From positions 26,430,658-26,494,657 of the forward strand of contig CM067079.1 of assembly GCA_033980235.1 (NCBI GenBank): a stretch of 64,000 bases of DNA, written 5' to 3'. The notes under the pieces are model-generated. The model made no database searches. It saw nothing but the letters and a program-made list of their open reading frames with translations, and was not told the origin of the DNA. This DNA comes from Diadema setosum (taxonomy: Eukaryota > Echinodermata > Echinoidea > Diadematoida > Diadematidae). Both the position numbers and the translations under genes were made by a program. Positions 60,201 to 64,000 of the stretch are shown here, piece by piece (positions within the stretch are counted from its first letter, which is position 1; each line of letters begins with the position of its first letter).

Positions 60201-62830
60201 GCTTGCTGTACCGGTATAATCACCAATGTAAGGGTACGTTTGAAGGGACATAAATACATGTATGTATAAATCGTGTTCATTATTGTGTGCCGATGGTGTA
60301 CACTACAGAACTTTCCAACGTGTCCGCGCAAGAGCTGTATAGAACAGAAAAAAAACAACAACGAAAAAGTCGAAAATGGTTCCCCAAACACACACAAAAA
60401 AGGCCTTGACTTCCCTCGGGTTCAGCCCAGGAGATTCTTCCCATCGAAGAAGTGTAGCCTTGGCTTTAACCCTTGACCCCAACCACGAGCACAACCTCTG
60501 ACACCCCGAGTTCCCCCCCCCCACACACACACACACACCCACACCCACACCCATGATTAGAAAATCAGTCCCTTGGGTGACAACACTCCTTATACAGCAC
60601 CCCCAAATCGGGTTGGAGAATCCGTACAATTCACTAGTATATATATTTTTTTTTTTCAAGACACGAAACAGTTAAACAAGAAGAGGAGCGGGAATGATGA
60701 TTTGTGGTCAAATTATGTGCCATAAAAATCGATTATTATGGTTAACTGGAGCACGGTCATGTCTTTTATCTTGTAGACCAATGGATTACTCAAGCTTGGT
60801 GATAACTGAATTTTGATGATGCATGACAATAAGTGCATGACATTCTACAAGTCAATTTCCGCCTATGTATAGACCTATTCTATTCAATTTCGCTTTTCTA
60901 ACTATAGCTTTATCACACTGCCTGCAAATCCAATGCCTATAAAAGTATGTCGAAGATATAATCGTGTCAAGACTTATGCACGCGTCTTTTCCCATTATAC
61001 AGGAATGTATTTCCTAAATCTTTCCGAGATCAACTGAGTACCTACCATTAACCAATCTGAGAATAGTCATCTCTTATTATATTATTGGGCAGAAAATGCA
61101 GCACAAAATATTACATGAGCTCTTATGTAGAATGATTCCACGTAGCTGTAGGTTAGTGAAGCAACCTTCTTTGTTAATTTGTAATATTCTGCTGTTTACA
61201 TGTAGATATCATTGCCTGTGTATCTTTTCATTTTACTCATGTTTGTATTATCATATACACTATATTATCTTGTATACCTTTGTGTCATTATGTGTAATCT
61301 ACAAGAATTGTATTCACTGGTTTGTCATATTGTTATCTATTCTTTGTCTGTATTCTCATACCCCGAGAGGGCTCGAAAGAGTCAATAAAATTTACTAATT
61401 CCATGAGCTCTATTGATGTAAAATGATTCCATGATGACGAACTACTGTACTACTTGCAAATTGAGGTGCTACATCTTAGCAGAGTAGAGGCAATGGGTTA
61501 TTGTGTTTGAAAAAAAATGTGAGGGCAAGGCTATCACTCTGCTCAGAGAGAATTGGCATCGCATACAGTACTATAGGGCTCAAACGGGTAAATAATTCCC
61601 CATAGAGACGTGTGTTAAAATTCAAAATTCAAAAATTCTGTAAAATAGCTTGGAGAAATGAGGTGTTTCATCTTCACTAACCTGGACAAGTGAGATTATA
61701 TCCTTTCATCCATCAAATTCCCAAGGCGGGTTCTTCGGCTCAAACTCTGTCCAAGGGTCCGCAAAGCCAGACTACGAATTCTTTTCAAAATACATGTATC
61801 ACTCTAAATATTTTCTGTACAAGCACCCAGTGAAACTTAGTCCCTTCAAATCCCATGAGAAAAGCTTTCATCCTCCAACCAAAATGCAGTTCGTAGAGGA
61901 ATTCATACTCAATATATGCAGCTATTCAGTTGTTTTTTTTGTTTTTTTTTTGCCAAATTGCATTATTGATTCTTTATTAATTTGTTTCTTCATTTAGTTT
62001 TGTATCTTTGGTACGAATGTGTGAAGGGGTCTGGGGCATTCCATTTTATTTACAGGTGTGAGCCCTATCTAGGAGCTCGCTTTCAGTTTCCATACCTGCG
62101 GAGTTTCCGTGTGTGTGCGTTGTGCATGATGATACTGTACATTTTGTATGCGACAAGCAGCTACTGCGGGTACAGTGTGTCTTCGGTGTATGACGAGAGC
62201 GTACAGTGAATGATGCGTGTGGAGAGGTGTGCCCAGTGTGTGCTTGTGTAGTGAGGTACATGAGGGGTTGGTGTATTTGCACGCAGCGGATGGATCACTC
62301 GAGCACGGACCGCGATGTCTCAGTCAAAATTTCCCAGCAGGCTGCGACGACGGGAATTGTCATTCGTTGTTGCTGGCGTCTTATTTCCAGGAGGTCAGAT
62401 TTACAGCTAGCGCAATTTGATTTCACACGAACGAGCTTCTTTACGACGTACGAAAGAACCATAAATGGATAAACACAAGCTCTTTTCTCTCATTTCTTCA
62501 CATTTCTGCGCATCATTCCTTACAAGATCGTGTGTGAAAGTTTGCAGTGGAGCATTCGTGGGTGATGGAGGGCGGGTAAACAGATGGCATGGGGCAACCT
62601 CAAAACAGGCGGCAGTCCGTGCGCATATAGGGGAATGGACGCCACTCACTGTTTTGTTGACTGTATATTCGTGAATTTGACGGGTAACTGGATCTTGATG
62701 TTTACTCATCGATGACCATGCATGCAAAAGGCTGTCATGAGTCGTGTGTTTGAGACGACAACTGAATGGTGATATTCTACGTTTTATCTCTGTATTGCGT
62801 GCGTGAGAAAGTATAGAGAGGTCGGTGAAG
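57281..62830. other. Intergenic between the divergent transporter genes
   Basis: About 5.5 kb shared upstream region of two head-to-head genes. It contains a repeat copy at about 59650-59790, an AC-rich and C-rich tract near 60510-60550, and a LINE-like 3' end at 61096-61400 (gagagggctcgaaagagtca then aataaaattta). The last 800 bp (62000-62830) are GC-richer and probably contain the promoter and 5' UTR of the plus-strand gene. No further gene is seen. Confidence 0.5.
61096..61400 (+). mobile_element. Probable LINE 3' end
   Basis: A T-rich, TGT-rich segment ends in a cgagagggctcg stem and aataaaatttac, typical of CR1/L2-like non-LTR element termini. No RT is present. Confidence 0.35.
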
Positions 62831-63940
62831 ATGGCGTTGAGAGGCTCGCAGACATCGATCGCGCGTGGATGGGAGAAGGAAAGTCCAGGAGAGGTGACTC
62901 CTCTCAGTCATACAGACGATGACCATCCCGATTCTCTGGATGATGATGGAGCGATGAATTCCCGGAGGACAGTTCAGGTAATGGCTGATAAGCAATCTCA
63001 GAGGCGCTTTGTCTCAACTTTGCTTCGAAACAGGGGTCTTATTTTAGCCGTGATATCAGTCTTTCTGATGTCTTTCCTCTCGCTGGTGTCCAAGCTCCTC
63101 GCTAGAGGCATCCCTGTGAACCAACTCGTCTTCGTCTACAGCTTGGCCATGGCCGTGTTCTCCGCACCCATAGTCATCTGGCAGAGGTTGTCTTTCAGGA
63201 GTCTGTCGAGGAAAACGTGGCTATTTCTCGTCCTTCGCTCTGTCGCCGGCAACTTCGCCACGATCTGCTTCTTTCAGGCGATCCATCTGCTCGACATCTC
63301 GACGGCCAAATCTATCATGTACAGCTCGCCTCTCTTCACGGGCATCTTCGCGCGTATGTGTCTGAAGGAACGTTGTTCTATCATCAGAGCCGTCTGCTCA
63401 TGCATCACCGTCTTCGGTGTCGTGCTCGTCGTCCAGCCGCCTGTCATTTTTGACAAGATCTTCGGGTCGATCGACGACAGCACGGAGAACTCACCTGTGG
63501 GGATAGTGTTCGCCATACTCAATGCCATCAGCGTGGCTGTGGTTTACATTTCTCTGCGTGTTCTTGGACGACTGGAGACGAATTCGCAGACGGTGCTCTT
63601 CGTGTACGGGGCGATAAGCGGGCTGATCAGCGTTGCCGTGACAACGGCGTTTGATGAATGGACGCTGCCAAGATGCGGATCCGATCGTCTGCTCCTGCTT
63701 GCCTTCATGGCCATGGCTTACCTGGAAATGATGACGCTGGTCCTGGCCTTGCAAACCGTGAACGCTGCCTCTGTTGCCGTCATTCGTGCCACCGATGTCT
63801 TCATCATCTTCGTCATCGACATCGCGATTTTGCATGTGATACCAAATTATCTCACTATCATCGGAGCCCTATGTGTTGTCGGCAGTTCACTGACTATCTC
63901 AGTGCTAGCTTATTTCAACACCAGATCTGCGCGGGATTAG
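62831..63940 (+). CDS. SLC35G-like EamA/DMT-family membrane transporter, single exon, 369 aa
   Basis: A single-exon frame. The ATG at 62831 has an ideal Kozak context (A at -3, G at +4); a GTG two codons earlier is ignored. Residues 1-66 are a hydrophilic, acidic cytosolic N-terminus (TDDDHPDSLDDDG). Two EamA repeats follow at about 68-202 and 223-357, with roughly ten transmembrane helices. Shared family segments are NQLVFVYSLAMAVFSAP, DISTAKSIMYSSPLFTGIFA then LKERC (178-182), VVLVVQPP, and IGALCVVGSSLTISVLAY. It aligns end to end with the minus-strand gene at 56264-57280, indicating an inverted local duplication. The substrate is unknown; SLC35G1 in vertebrates has been linked to ER/plasma-membrane function and organic anion transport, which cannot be assumed here. 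Confidence 0.92.
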   Translation: MALRGSQTSIARGWEKESPGEVTPLSHTDDDHPDSLDDDGAMNSRRTVQVMADKQSQRRFVSTLLRNRGLILAVISVFLMSFLSLVSKLLARGIPVNQLVFVYSLAMAVFSAPIVIWQRLSFRSLSRKTWLFLVLRSVAGNFATICFFQAIHLLDISTAKSIMYSSPLFTGIFARMCLKERCSIIRAVCSCITVFGVVLVVQPPVIFDKIFGSIDDSTENSPVGIVFAILNAISVAVVYISLRVLGRLETNSQTVLFVYGAISGLISVAVTTAFDEWTLPRCGSDRLLLLAFMAMAYLEMMTLVLALQTVNAASVAVIRATDVFIIFVIDIAILHVIPNYLTIIGALCVVGSSLTISVLAYFNTRSARD

Positions 63941-64000
63941 TGTAACATTCTATATTTCTATGGTAATTTTCTTCTATGGCTCCATGGTAATAACTATTGC
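63941..64000 (+). other. Start of 3' UTR of the transporter gene
   Basis: Sixty bases after the stop codon, T-rich, with no polyadenylation signal before the window end. Confidence 0.5.

Overview
This is a gene-sparse, AT-rich nuclear window from an animal. Genes have GT-AG introns and mostly short exons, metazoan protein families are present (rhodopsin-type GPCR, C1q domain, TRAPPC1, SLC35G-like transporters), and repeats are dense (tRNA-derived SINEs, non-LTR retrotransposon remnants, many palindromic TA-flanked MITEs). The expanded, divergent GPCR and C1q families together with the repeat style suggest a marine invertebrate deuterostome, most likely an echinoderm. That placement is inference and cannot be fixed from the sequence alone.

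Layout. 0-19 kb (+ strand): two paralogous GPCR genes in tandem. The first (254-1523) lacks its 5' exon, which lies left of the window. The second (16055-19076) is complete in three exons, 377 aa. Both share a 136-nt middle exon with identical splice phases. Between them are MITEs, a ~165-bp satellite-like array (about 9.0-11.4 kb) rich in GCGAGC motifs, a tRNA-derived SINE and a LINE remnant. 22.4-28.9 kb (- strand): a six-exon gene for a secreted 395-aa protein with a signal peptide, a long coiled coil and a C-terminal C1q domain. 29-43.5 kb: no gene recognised; several families of palindromic elements and a candidate CRE/CCAAT promoter patch near 32.6 kb. 43.6-44.9 kb (- strand): two orphan exons with matching splice phase and unknown product. 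45.2-49.7 kb (- strand): a four-exon TRAPPC1 gene (144 aa), with a probable intron in its 5' UTR. 51-56 kb: MITEs and a decayed LINE reverse transcriptase broken by SINE insertions. 56.3-57.3 kb (- strand) and 62.8-63.9 kb (+ strand): two divergently oriented SLC35G-like (EamA/DMT) transporter genes.

The genes do not form a pathway. TRAPPC1 is a housekeeping vesicle-tethering subunit, the C1q protein is probably a secreted recognition or adhesion molecule, the GPCR pair is a lineage-specific tandem expansion, and the transporters are a local inverted duplicate pair. I found no clearly new molecular system. The most unusual items are the aberrant GPCR pair, which lacks the usual disulfide and TM6 toggle motifs, the collagen-less coiled-coil C1q protein, the unassigned exons beside TRAPPC1, and several densely palindromic repeat families.
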